64,000 bases of DNA from Calendula officinalis (taxonomy: Eukaryota; Streptophyta; Magnoliopsida; Asterales; Asteraceae): positions 36,417,966 to 36,481,965 of the forward strand of contig OY970830.1 in NCBI GenBank assembly GCA_963853835.1, read 5' to 3'. A model generated the notes under the pieces. The model made no database searches, was not told where the DNA came from, and worked only from the letters and a program-made list of their open reading frames with translations. Positions 22,366 to 34,461 of the stretch are shown here, one piece after another. The number at the start of each line of letters is the position of its first letter. Within the stretch, counting starts at the first letter, position 1. A program made the translations under genes and the position numbers.

Positions 22366-24101
22366 GATTAATACCAACAGACAAATGTGCAACCATCATA
22401 TGTGACTCCTTTGTTGAAAGGGTAGATCCAGACGGGTATCGCTGGGCAAATGTTAGCGAAAATAACAAGCAGTTTTATTGGGACGAGTTTAAGGTAGTTA
22501 TATGCTATATGTAATGTCATGGAAAAGTCTTACTTTTTAACTTTTTTTTTTTTTTTTTTTTTTTGTAGAAACACTTCTTCTGGGAAGAACAAGACGATGC
22601 CAAAGTAAGGATTGCTTGGAAAACTAAGGCATCACTAGCATATAGTCAATACGTCTTCAACATGCTAAATTCTCAAAGGAACAAAACTAAAAAAAAAACC
22701 TAGTCATGTATCAGAACTAGTTTGGAAATCCTGGTGGGAAAATTGGAATTCGGAAGATTTCAGAAAGATATCCAATCAAAATAAGGTCAACAGGCGTAAT
22801 GGGGTGCCAGATGCTCCAGCCCGTCCTACCCATACCTCCGGATCTGCCTCTCATGTGAAGATTGCCTCTAAACTGGTCAGTTATGCTTCCACTTCTTAAT
22901 ATCTTGTGTAAATTAAACTTCAATACATATTTAGCTTTAGATCCATTTGACATGTTTGTTTATAATATAGAAGTAATTATTATTAATTATTATAGAAGTA
23001 AATGACTATGAAAATACACATGAAAACTTAATCAAAAAATTTACAAGTCATCCGTGACGGGTTATAGGCTAGTTATGATCTTATAATAGGAGAAAAAAAT
23101 CATAAACTGCACCAAACAGTAACAACAGCAGAAAAAAATCGGAAAAATCCCAGAAAATCCAGTAAAATGGGAATTTATGCCACTAAGGCCCACAAAAAAA
23201 AAAAATCAGCTTCAAAAGACCACCCAAACTGCCAAAAACTGCCCAAACAGTCCAGAAAAACCCATTCGGCCCATTTTCCAAAAAAATTCAGAAAAATCCT
23301 AAAAAAATCTGAAAAATGGGAAATCATAGACCCAAGCCTTCCACAAAAAATCAGCTTCATCCCAACATCCAAACTGCTAAAAAAAGAACAAAACAGTCCA
23401 TCTTGACCTAATATTCTCCAAGCAATTCCAAGACAGTCTTGATAATTGCTGAGTTGATATTTTTTGCTGTTATAAAAAAATATTTCTGAGTTGATAATAG
23501 CAGAAGAGATCTTTAGGATGCGAACCGGCTCACAGTGAGTTTTTCTTGTATACACACACGGCAAATCATGACGGAGAAACTTTTATAAATGACAAAGATC
23601 GAGAGATTCATGTAAGTTCCATTTGTTAAAAGTCTTACAAATTTTGAATGTTTTATTTCCAATGACTTAATCTAAATCTAGAGTATATTAATTTTGCAGG
23701 CTTCTTATTTGGAAAAACGCAAACAATTAGAAGAAACAGGAGAAGATGTAGATGATGACTCCATCTTTTATGAAGTTCTTGGAGGTCATGACCGAAAAAG
23801 GAGGTTGTATGGTTTTGGGTCATATGGAAAATTTATTCCATCAAAGGAAAGTTCTAATGACATGTATTACACTCCGGCGACAAACGCCAACAAAGAGCTA
23901 GCCGAGAAGAGTGCCGAGTTAGCTCAAATGAAGGAACTTGTGACTGCCCAAAAAGAACAAAATGACGAGTTGAAAGAACTAGTAAAGATGCAAGCTGATC
24001 AACTAAAGACACAAAATGAACAAAGCACCTCCAAAATTGATAACCTCGAACGACAACTCCAAAGCTTTTTTGACAGCTTCAAACAGAAGACAACGAAGTA
24101 G
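22366..24101 (+). pseudogene. CACTA second-gene remnant, plant Transposase_24 domain
   Basis: Probable exons are about 22366-22493 (donor GTAGTT), 22569-22875, roughly 23529-23609 (donor GTAAGT) and 23700-24101, ending TAG. Exon 2 reads KHFFWEEQDDAKVRIAWK..., then after a one-base shift in an A10 run near 22693 continues LVWKSWWENWNSEDFRKISN, ARPTHTSGSASH. This is the hallmark of plant Transposase_24 (En/Spm, Ptta-type) proteins. Exon 4 encodes FYEVLGG, RRLYGFGSYG and a coiled coil (AQMKELVTAQKEQNDELKEL). The role in transposition is presumed DNA binding or oligomerisation. The 5' exons are lost beneath the chromovirus insertion. Confidence 0.8.
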
Positions 24102-24279
24102 GCGAATACCATTGCTTTGTTTTTAGGAAGTATTTATTTTGATTTAGACTTCTTTACTTTTCATGTAATAAAGATTGTTGGATTTATTTATTAATATGCA
24201 CAATTGTTTTGTTTTACATATTTGCGTTTTTAGATATTCGAACAAAATAATTGGAAATTATATTTATTTTTGTAAATTG

Positions 24280-25015
24280 CTACGGAATTAGACATACGGA
24301 TCTTACTACGGCACCATGACCACAGAAAGTGCTATCGAATTTACTACGGAACCTTGACCACGGAATTCGCTACCAGTTTTACTACGGAACCTTGACCACG
24401 GATTGTGCTATAGAATTTACTATGGAATCGTGACCACGGAAATTGCTACGGGTTTTACTATGGAATCGTGACCACGGAAATTGCTACGGGTTTTACTATG
24501 GAATCGTGACCACGGAAATTGCTACGGGTTTTACTATGGAATCGTGACCACGGAAAATGCTACGCGTTTTACTACGGAAGTGTGACCATGGAAATTGCTA
24601 CAGATTTTACTACGGATGTCTGACCACGGAAATTTCTACGGATTTTGCTACAGAATTATTGTAATGAAGTTTACTACGGAAGCGTGTCCACGGAATTTGC
24701 AACAACATTATTGCTACCAAATTTGCCACGAATTATGCTACGGAATAAGCTACGGAAACATAACCATGGAATTCGCTATGGACAAATAGCTACGGAACTC
24801 GCTACGGACTTCACCTATGGAATCCACAACGGAATACATTGGCTACGGAATCAAGTTCGTTGCAAACGTGCAACGGAAATAAAATTTTGTCACAAACTCA
24901 TTCGCTACGGGGTTTATTGTAATGGAACGGTTCTGTTGTAAATTCTGTTGCTAAACCCATTTAGCAACGGGATTTCATGGTTTAGCAACGGAATTCGTCC
25001 GTTGCTAAATCGCTG
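24280..25015 (+). repeat. CACTA right subterminal array with 38-bp tandem units
   Basis: Imperfect units of about 38 bp built on TGACCACGGAAATTGCTACG and GGTTTTACTATGGAATCG repeat several times at about 24300-24640. Looser TACGGAA-type motifs continue to the right terminus. Three consecutive units at 24427-24545 are almost identical, indicating recent local amplification. Confidence 0.88.
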
Positions 25016-26092
25016 TTTTCTTGTAGTGAAAATGCAGCCCTGCTGCATGGGCTAGTTCGCGATGCGAACTATTGTTCACGGTCGCGAACATCGGCAGAGA
25101 GTCGGGGTTTTTGGAGATCGGAGTTCACGGCCTGATCACATTCGCGAATTGTTCTCGACGCGCATAATTCGCGGCGCGAACTGCCCAGACCAGCATTAAA
25201 GTCGGATTTATGCTCATTTATTGCTATTTCAAAACCCTAGCTTCTCTCTTCAAGTGTGTGAACGGTTTTGAGTGGAAAACATCATTTGGAGCCGATTTCT
25301 TCATCAAATCTTGGTAGATTTCACTCCTAGTTGAAGATTAAAGGTAAATCTTCACTCCTTGATCCTTGTAGTTTTAGATCTATGGATCTTGAAGCTTGGG
25401 TTTGAAACCCTAGTTCTTGGGTTTTTGATTAATGGTTAAATAAAGGTTGTATACACTTTATAGTTGGTATTTTAACAAAGGAAAACAAGTGTATGGTTAA
25501 GATTTATAAGAATCTTAAGATATGGTAAAACCTAGGGTTTTGTAAATCACCAAAATTGGGGGAAAGTGTTATTAAAGGGTTTCTAGTGATAAAAGGGTTT
25601 ATTATTAGTAATATTTGTTGTTGAACAAGTTGTGAATATTATGATAGGCTTTTGGTAAAGTCTTGGAAGGTACTAGCTTGTTGAAGCAAAAGGATTGGGT
25701 GTGAAGAACACATTAGGAGCATTATTTGCCAAGGTGAATACGTGTGGACTTTACTGAGTACATAGCTATAGAAATGTAATTCATTTACTTGTGATTAGTT
25801 CATTTAACTATTTGTGTGGACTTAAGGTGTGTTGAGTTAGTCATATGTTATTGTTAATGATTAACTAACTTGTCTGATGATAGATGTGATAGCTAAATAC
25901 TTGATTGGAATAACTGTTGAGTTATGGTAAGAATGAGATGATGTGATGATGCGGGGGAACCCCCGGTCATGAGGTGTGGATTGAGGGGCAGTTACATCGA
26001 CTCATCCACGTTAGTAGTCTTGGTAACTGGATGTATTCCGGCGAGTAAGGCAGGTACCGGTAGATTGGGCGAATCCCTCTTGCTGGTATCTT

Positions 26093-26216
26093 GAAGCTTA
26101 TTAATGGCGATGGATTTCGGTTAATAAGCTAATGTGAAACTTATTAATGGCGATGGATTTTGGTTAATAAGTTAATGTGCTTCTAGTTAGGGCGGTGGAT
26201 TCCAATAGCTAGATAT
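26093..26216 (+). repeat. Short tandem duplication in the solo LTR
   Basis: Two near-identical units built on CTTATTAATGGCGATGGATT and TGGTTAATAAG, and a third degenerate one (CTTCTAGTTAGGGCGGTGGATT). Confidence 0.8.
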
Positions 26217-26629
26217 GATTGCGAGGGAGCAAGATTGATAGGGTCACAATAGGGTGACTAGACTGTATTGACGAGTTTGTTTATATTTATATGTTTATAT
26301 AATTTGTTGCTTGCTATCCTTGGGTCTAAAACACATGTAGCTCACGAGACTTTCTTGTCTCACGTACTCCTTGTTTGTTTTGCTATGTACTCATGTTCTT
26401 GATCGAAGGTATACGTGCGCACGGATAGAGTGGCGCGGGGCCTAGAATAGAAGAACACTAGAGCGGAATTATGCTTAGCTTTGGTTTTGATATATTTCGT
26501 AACACCAAATTTTATACTCTGATTTTCATATCAAAGGTTTTTGTAAATCCGAATTTTGGAACCGTTCTTCTATTTATGAAAATGATATATTTTGGGCAAA
26601 TGTTTTATTATAAAATTGGAGGTGTTACA

Positions 26630-27115
26630 TACAAGTCTTCTTAATTGCATGTATAAAATTGTGGCGAAAATTTTAGCTAATAGATTTACAAATGTCATCG
26701 AATCAAATATCAACGAAGAACATACTGGTTTTTATAGAAAATAGGAGTATTATTGACAGTCTTTTTATTATAAGCGAAATTCTAGCCTGGATTAAGAAAG
26801 CTAAAAAGAAAGCTATGATTTTTAAGATTGATTTTGACAAAGTTTTTGATTCGGTGAATTGAGGTTTTCTGGATAACATTATGAGTCAGATGAATTTCGT
26901 GGATACATGGAGAAAGTGTATTTCTAACTGTTTCTCGCCTGCCTCGGTTTCAGTTCTTATTAACGATTCCCCGTCCAAAGAATTTCTGATGGGAAGAGGG
27001 TTAGACAAGGTGACGCTCATGCCTCTTTTCTTTTTATTATCGCGAACGAAGCTTTTAACGTAGCTATGCAAGCTCATATTCATGGTGTGTTCAATGGTAT
27101 TCAACACGCTAATAT
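26630..27115 (+). pseudogene. LINE reverse transcriptase fragment
   Basis: It translates as SLLNCMYKIVAKILANRF, then EEHTGF, KKAMIFKIDFDKVFDSVN (RT block A, with a TGA where Trp is expected next), a segment with FVDTWRKCISNC, and GRGL followed after a frame shift by QGD...FLFIIANEAFN. The catalytic YADD/FADD block is not present before the sequence decays at about 27115. It continues the LINE piece at 17331-17456. Confidence 0.85.
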
Positions 27116-27959
27116 ATTTCTTGTGTGGCCTTTAGTTTGGTAATGACTTTGCCGAATATCCTTCCAGGTTCTTTTATTATAGTTAAAAAATATAGCTACT
27201 TTTTTTTTTCTTCCAACATGGTTTTAAGACACATCTTAAATTTACTCTAACTAGTATAACTTTTCTATAATTTTATTTGTGGTCCACAAATAATATTCAA
27301 AACAAGACGAATTATAAAAATAAAAAAATAAAAACTTTTTTAATACCCATTAATCCATTGGCGATGTATCATTTGGCGCATAGATAGTGTGGTTTGGCGG
27401 TATTAGAAAAGCTTTAACTTGCCTTTAATATAACCATAACGGGTTCTTTAATGCTGAAAATTAACCAAATCTTAATATTATACAACCATATAACCCATGA
27501 GGTTTGACATGTTTGGAAAACGATAAATGAGGCGGTGTTCAACACGTTCATAAGTTATACACCACGATTGCAGGCGACATAATATCAACTTCTTTCATTT
27601 GGATAAAACATAGGAGTAAATTTCATTGTAATTAGATGGATTAGTGTATTTCACCTTTTTCATCACTTTTGTAATTGTACTTCTTCCTTAACTTCTTGCT
27701 AAGGTGGTTTTTTCTTATATATATTTGTCGTTTCCAATAAAATATAAGCCGTGAAGCCATGAATATGTTAGATAAAAAAGATAATATCAGTAATATATCA
27801 ATAAATTACACAAGTATATTCATGCAAAACAATAATGAGGATTTCTTATTAGTGTTATCCATCTTTCTCGACTCCCAAGATTATACATAAGAGCTAGAGA
27901 AAGCAGGTTACAAGTAAAGTATTGGCCTCTGCAAAATCTTGAAGAATTTGAGAAGCTAA
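27116..27959. other. No gene recognised
   Basis: AT-rich intergenic sequence after the LINE relic, without long frames or repeat ends. Confidence 0.55.
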
Positions 27960-28077
27960 AATTCGAAACCCTACTCGAGTAGCTCGAGCTCGAGCTCGAC
28001 TCGGTTCACGACGAGTCGATTCCGAGTACGTTTCGAGTCAATCTCGAGTAGCTCACGAGCTGTCTCGGCTCGATTAC
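27960..28077. mobile_element. Right-end fragment of the GAGCCGAGCTCG hAT-like MITE
   Basis: CTCGAGTAGCTCGAGCTCGA... ending GGCTCGATTACACCCCTA matches the right terminus of the element at 53344-56420. The left part is missing. Confidence 0.7.
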
Positions 28078-28623
28078 ACCCCTAGTTTAGAGCCAATCTA
28101 CTTAAATAGTTAAATATTTTAAATTGTTGTCAGTAAATATTTACCAGATAGTTATAGTTTAAATGGTCATAATGGTTAGCTTGTATTCATCACAAACATA
28201 ACCTTAATTATCTCTGAGCTCATATAACAGGATTACCTTTTAATATTTTTTTGAAAAAAACTCATCGTCATAATAATATATTTTTATTTGGTCTCAATAC
28301 CATTTGACATAATAAAAATACTACCAAATTATGTTTATAGAAAACTAGCTTAATAATAATAATAATAATATGAAGTAATAATTATTGACAGATAGTACCA
28401 AGAGTTTTAGTTGGTTACTAAAAGTATATAAGCACTATTTGAATTTATTGTGAGAATGAAACTCGAATCGAAACTATTACCTTTTTAAGGAAAAGGAATG
28501 ACAATGACACCGTTAGAGTGTAAAGCATACAAAATGGTACGTCTATATAAAGTAAAGTAATAACCGATTATAATTAAAGAAAGAAATATGTCACTCTCAA
28601 ACTGTAGCCAACAAAGGATGTTA

Positions 28624-29340
28624 GAGCATCCCAATGGTTAACCTTGCAAAAGTTTATTACTTTTGTCACATCAATAATTCACTAACCAAAAACCTTTTCA
28701 TAAATTACATCTTCAATTATTAACCTTTCCAAAAGCTTTTTCCTTTACAATAATTCTAATATACCTTTATCTATCTCAAATGTTTTATAAATACCCCCTA
28801 TATATAATTTGACACTTTTTTGACATCTTACTATATATAATATTTTCTAAAATACCTCATACAAAAATATTATAGTAATTGACATTAAATATAATATAAT
28901 TTATTTATTAACTAATAAAAATATAATAAACAATCTACATATAAAATAAAAAAAATGGTAATGGAGTGTACCATTGACACTGGCCACATATTGTGACCGG
29001 ACACCCGACCCAGCAACAGGTGCATTCCCCGGTAAATCACATAACAATGATATCCACACCTCTGCTTGGGCTCGATATACGAGACCCAGCATTTTCAGCA
29101 CAGAGGGGGACCCACGTTTCAACGGAGGCTGGTGGCCAATATATCTAAGGCTTAAAATGAAAAGTTATTAAACATAAAGGACTAAAAGGGACAAATATAA
29201 AAACTTGGTTAAAAGGTTAGTAGAAAAAAAGTCATTGGAATAAGCTTTCCAAAAAGCTAATTGTTCCAATGGTAAAAAGTCTTTCAAAGACTTATTAGAA
29301 TAGTAAAAAGCTTTAGAAAAAGCTCTCATTGGAGATGCTC
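28624..29340. mobile_element. PIF/Harbinger MITE (717 bp)
   Basis: The termini GAGCATCCCAATGG and CATTGGAGATGCTC are inverted repeats flanked by the 3-bp duplication TTA (28621-28623 and 29341-29343), typical of PIF/Harbinger. Subterminal AAAAGCTTT/AAAGCTT words occur on both sides. It has no transposase. The middle (28960-29140) is distinctly more GC-rich than the flanks and contains an inverted TGGCCAC / GTGGCCA pair; its origin is unknown. Confidence 0.88.
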
Positions 29341-30851
29341 TTACATCCAGCACTTTGCATTAGTATTTATAAGAGTGATGGGTGTGGTGGCTTAAGCCAA
29401 AGCGCCACATCTGCGCCACCTCTGCGCCACATCACCATTTCACATTTCACATTCAAAACCCCCAAATACTCAATCTACCATCACTTAAGCCATTTGTGTC
29501 CCACCTCTTTTTTTTTCTTTTTCCTTTTTTCAAACAACTTAATATTTCATTAAAACAACAAATAGAAACTACAAATTAAAAAATACAAATACCGAATAAA
29601 TAAATAAAAAACCGAAAAAAAAAATTACCGATTTTTTTAAAAAAAATTCCCGAAAATTACATACGATTTTCTTGATATCGTTGCCAAATATGGTCCATAA
29701 TATTTCGTTGGAGCGATTTGTGTGTACGTTTAACACGTAATTCCCTTGATCTCAGTCGTTGTATTTTGGCTCTCTCGATCCAAGTACGTTCTAAACTAAG
29801 TTGTGGAGTAACATACAACTCGTTCATATCGCTTATGGCAAAGTTTTAGTCTTTTACAATCATGTTATGCAATATGATGCATGCGTACATGGTTCTACGT
29901 AGCTTGTTGACACTCCACGAACGAGCCGGTTGGCGAATAATCCCCCAACGCCCCTGTAAGACACCAAATGCACGTTCTACGTCTTTTCTTGCACTTTCTT
30001 GTCTGCGTTTGAAGTAAGCACGTTTTTAGTCTCGTGCAACAGTAAATGATTTCACAAAGCTTGCCCATTGTGGGTAAATACCATCAGCTAGGTAATACCC
30101 GTTCGGATAAGTCACTCCATTTACAACAAAAGGGACCGAAGGAGCAATATCGTCAAAAAGGTTATCAAACAAGGGTGAGTTATTTAACACAGTGAGGTCG
30201 TTATTGGCACCCGCAACCCCAAAAAATGTGTGCCAAATCCGTAAATCTTGCGAGGCGACAGCCTCTAGTATTATAGTTGGGTATTTTTTATCACCCCTAC
30301 CATATTGGTCGTGCCATGCTTTTGGACAGTTGGTCCACTCCCAATGCATGCAATCTATACTACCAAGCATTCCAGGAAACCCATGAGCGTTCTCGTGTTT
30401 TGTATATAGGTTTTGAACGTCATGGATGTCGGGTATCCTTAAATACTCAGCGGTATATAAGTCGATAATACACTTGGTAAAATGATTTAGACAATCACGT
30501 GCACAATGTTCACCAATTTGTAAATATTCATCAAGTGAATCAGGCGTTATGCCATACGCCAATTGGCGAATGGCAGACGTGCATTTCATTATAACAATAA
30601 ACCCCATTAGACCGGTGGCATCCGGTCGTACTTTAAAAAATTCAAAACGGTCGGGAAGAGGTTCAGCAGTATAGTTAGAAATACCTTCGACTATTTCTAA
30701 GAATAATCGCCTGCTCATACGAAATCGACGCCGGAAAACCGTCTCAGGATACTTTGGATTATCACCAAAGTAGTCATCCAATAAACATTGCTCGGCAGCT
30801 TCACGATCTCGATAGACTGGCACGCGAGTCCGTGTTGGTTGAGCTTGTTGG

Positions 30852-31955
30852 TGAAGGGTTTCATTGACACTGATTGACCACATGGGTCAACCTCCTAGTC
30901 ACTTGGTTCGAACCATACTGACCAAGAACATGAACTTGTTCTTGACCGGTTAAAACCAACTAGCTGACTTAATCCCTAAAAGCGGAACTGAGATTAAACC
31001 TAATCCTTAAACCCTAAAGGATTGGGATCTTGAAAATCTAGACTAGATTAACAATGGAAGAAACCTTGTACGAAAACCCGAACACACACACACACTTGTG
31101 TGTGTTTCGACCAACACCAAGAACCCTAGGGTTCTTCGTCGAGTTCGTCCAAGAGGGGAGAAGGGAGAAAAAGTTTTCTCAAAAACATACCTTAATCTTG
31201 CTTAAGTTAGTCCACTGATGATGAACACAACGAGCGACCTTCTAGTTGGTCCTTGTAATGATCTTGATCTTCAAAACTTGAAGAACACGAAGAACGAAGA
31301 ACACCAAGGATGGTGTTCTCTTGCTCTCGGCCGAAACAAGGAGAGGAGGGGGCTAGGGTTCTTTTGTGGAGTATAAGCAAGGGAATGATTAGGTTTAAAT
31401 GAAACCTTAAGCCTTCTATTTATAATAGAATAAGTTTCATTTAAGTCCTCCTAGTTTAATTAAGATTAATCTCTTAATTAAACTTATCTCTTACACTTTA
31501 AACCCTTATAGTTTTACTAGTTATTATTATCCCACTTAATTATTAAATGTCTAGTATTATACACTTATATATATTTCGTGTATATTACATATACAAAATA
31601 TATACTTGTATTTAATACTTTTAATAATTAATTAGACAATAATATTATCCAACACTATATGATTTAGTAGCTTTAAATCATATTATGGATAATCTATAAT
31701 TAACACATTTATATTTACTCAACTAGTAAATGTACAAATACTTGTATTAATTAGTTAGATAAACTAATCTAGTAATAAGTCAAACTTGACTTAATACTTA
31801 ACTGATTCATAAATGACTTATTATGAATCATTCCTCTTCCAAGTATCATTACATATCTAACTCGAATAACATGCACTCACCGGTGTGACCCTTAAGTGTT
31901 TCGTAGGCATGGATGTATCATCATAGGTTGACTAACTGTGCACATAAATCCTTCA
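30852..31955 (-). repeat. 3' LTR of the Gag-only element
   Basis: This is the left copy of the 1.1-kb direct repeat. It contains CACACACACACACTTGTGTGTG where the other copy has a different CA/TG length, a typical slippage difference. Confidence 0.93.
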
Positions 31956-32014
31956 GACTCCCACTTGTGCAAGTTTGTAACCTTTATCTTAATGATACGA
32001 GCTACAGTGGCCTT

Positions 32015-32359
32015 CTAGATGGGCATGTAGGTAACCAACCCCATAAAAACAGCTTTGTGTAACCCAGGTATAGTTTTTGAAAACTCTTTAATAGCGTCTC
32101 CTAGTAAAGAACACTCTTTCTCTACTTCTTGGGCTACTATGTTAGGTTCATCCCTTGCAGCACGATATTTGTGATAACGAATACGAGCATGGTAGAAAAT
32201 ATCAACTCCTGTATTCGAAATCATTTCATGACTTTCTTGATTCAAACTGTTGTGATAAACGACAAAGAACAAATCAGTTCGTTTGGGCATGGCCATGCAC
32301 TTTCCAGTTATCATCATGTCAAAGGACCCATAAATATCTCTCCTAAAAAGGAGGTGCAA
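32015..32359 (-). CDS. Unassigned 114-codon frame inside the Gag-only element
   Basis: The frame has ordinary amino-acid composition, with a central segment VDIFYHARIRYHKYRAARDE and an amphipathic EVEKECSLLGDAIKEFSKTI stretch. It matches no retrotransposon domain that I recognise. It lies downstream of Gag near the 3' LTR on the coding strand. It may be a captured fragment, a decayed pol piece or chance. Confidence 0.3.
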   Translation of the reverse strand: MHLLFRRDIYGSFDMMITGKCMAMPKRTDLFFVVYHNSLNQESHEMISNTGVDIFYHARIRYHKYRAARDEPNIVAQEVEKECSLLGDAIKEFSKTIPGLHKAVFMGLVTYMPI

Positions 32360-34461
32360 TTGCCATCTTGTTATATTTCAATTCAAAATACAAATTCCTT
32401 TGTACCCAGTAATGCCTCGTATGACAACCATATTTCAGAATTGTCTAAAACGAACCAAAGCACATTAGTCAATGTATCCCAAACCAAATACCTCAGGCTT
32501 AAGGACAATCCTAGTGAATAATACTTTTGAACTTTTCAACCACAAAGTATTATCACGGTGGTCAATCCAATATTCGTCGAGCTCCAACAGAATATCACCG
32601 ATATTTGGTTTAAACAAAACTTGTGAAGCTATCTTCGAAGAACTTCGAATCTACCACCAAATACCGCGAAAACGTTAACATCCCATCGAGGTTCCCACCA
32701 AGACGAGTAGTCACGGATTTATATCTTTTTGAATAAATAGACTTTTATTCATGGATATTGTAAAACATACAAATTCTGAATAACAATGATACTAACTCAT
32801 GTATTATTCCTCACTGGACATAGATACTGAATTATTACTGGATCATTACTTATTATTTGCGTTTGTGTTGATTACTTCAATAACTCTTAATTGTAACTTT
32901 TATCACCAATTACAATTAGTCATTTCTATTAAACTAAAGACATAAGACGAGTATTTACGAATACTATTACTTTTGTCTTTGCTAGATTTTGTTCTTGCAA
33001 CATTCTAGAACATATTCTAGTCTTGTCTTTTTATATGATTCGGTAAATGTAGGAGGATTGGAAAATTACTCCTTTAGTTTCTTGAATCTTACAAAACTTG
33101 CCTTGTAACTAAATCTCTTTTAGCTACTTGATTTGTAGATATTCTTACTAGTTAAAGAAATTTCCTTAAATGATTATCTTGTTCACTGGAATGTGAACAT
33201 CCTATTAGATATGCAATAATTAATCACAAGACTTGTGATCACGCTATTAGGTTTGCAATTATCTAATCAATGATCATTTATTTCTCTTAACTCTTTGGCT
33301 AACGACTTGGTAACTTCTTGTTGTTAATGTCCTAACTAACTTACTATATTCATTAGTACCTCTAATGAATATGTTAGTCATAGCTCCCACTAAAGTTTAT
33401 GAAAAATAAGCATTACTTAAGCCACTACTTTGACCTAGTCAAAAACTTATAGTTTAACCCTTTAAGAATTAATCAATAATCAAAGTCATCATTTGGATTT
33501 GCGAATATCTAACATTCCTTTTAAGGGAATCATGACTTTCATTGATTACTGTATCCAACAAGTATAAGACACTTGAAACGATACTTCCAATTCTTAAGTG
33601 TATTAGTATCTTTTAAGAATCTTATTTAATGCCAAAGTCATTCCTTGGATTTCTCAAATATCCATTATTCCTATTAGGGAATTATGACTTGATTAAATAT
33701 TATATTTATTACAAGTATAAAAGACTTGCAATAATATCTTTTAATTCTTAAATACTTTAATATAGTTTTATCCCTTTTAAGAGTTCATTTAATGTCTAAG
33801 TAATTTCACTTGGATTTTACGAATATCCAATTATTCCTATTAAGGAACTATGACCTCATTAAATTCCTTTATTACAAGTGTAAAAGACTTGTAATAATAC
33901 TCTTTAAAGTCTACCTTGATTATATCCAACATAATCATACTATATTAATACTAACACCTTGAAACTTTCTATCATAAGTAACCATTACTTAAGATGTTTC
34001 AACTAGGTTCAATAACTTTTGAACCTTATGCTTTTCATAAAATCTCTTAAATACTTTAGAAGAAAAACTTCTAATTTCTAGTATCTAAGTATTGAGCTTC
34101 TAAAACATTACTCATACAACAATCAAACAAGTATAAAACATGAAATATAAAGTAAATTAAAACTTGACTTACAACCTAGTCATAAAACCTTGACTAGTGT
34201 AATTATCACACATGCACACACATGATATAATTCAACCATGGATTCTTATTAAAACCAAATAGAAACTTGTTTTTAACATAAAATAAAAATTATCCAAACA
34301 AAATAAAAAATTATTTTTACTGAATCCATAAAAAATACTGAATTATAAAATCTTGGTACTTGTGGAATCACCATCTCATGCTGGTCACTTTCACTTTCCA
34401 TCTCCTCCTGCAATAAATGATTGCAAAAGTTAGATTACTCGTAATGTACTTTACAAGTATC

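Larger units (their letters stand above)
17610..25028. mobile_element. CACTA (En/Spm-like) transposon, 7.4 kb, rearranged
   Basis: The termini CACTACAAGAAAA (17610) and TTTTCTTGTAGTG (to 25028) are perfect inverted repeats, with AAA on both sides matching the 3-bp duplication of this superfamily. Arrays of TGCTACGGAA / ACCACGGAAA subterminal repeats occupy about 17625-18262 and 24280-25015. One coding region survives, a Transposase_24-type (second CACTA gene) pseudogene at 22366-24101. The main TnpD-like transposase was not found. Where it might be expected lies a chromovirus fragment with its LTR (18439-22050). The element is non-autonomous. Confidence 0.92.
17457..26629 (+). mobile_element. 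Chromovirus solo LTR interrupted by a CACTA transposon
   Basis: LTR sequence runs 17457-17609, then resumes at 25029-26629 after a 7.4-kb CACTA insertion. It begins TGTAACGACCCG and ends GAGGTGTTACA. Exact 5-bp duplications TACAA flank it (17452-17456 and 26630-26634). No primer-binding site follows, so it is a solo LTR of about 1.75 kb without the insertion. It is homologous to the LTR at 20201-21847 but clearly a different copy, with diverged internal repeats. Confidence 0.92.
14801..27115 (+). mobile_element. LINE (non-LTR retrotransposon) broken into four pieces by nested insertions
   Basis: LINE coding sequence is read at about 14801-14848, 16012-16081, 17331-17456 and 26630-27115, all on the plus strand. 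The pieces show the typical motif order: a segment ending in WIKWAVEGEENSKFFHG, then GCNSSFIALIPK, then FRP joined across an insertion to SLLNCMYKIVAKILANRF, then KIDFDKVFDSVN. The gaps are exactly the hAT-like element, the Pack-MULE and the chromovirus solo LTR, each bounded by its own duplication. About 150 codons between the second and third pieces are missing, so the LINE carries deletions too. It contains stops and frame shifts and is dead. Confidence 0.82.

Noticed and set aside
24595..24941. Overlapping small ORFs
   Set aside because: They lie within the CACTA subterminal repeat array.
30866..30883. Met start of the Harbinger transposase frame at 30883
   Set aside because: Those codons lie inside the LTR of the inserted retrotransposon; the true N-terminus is at 39075-39176.
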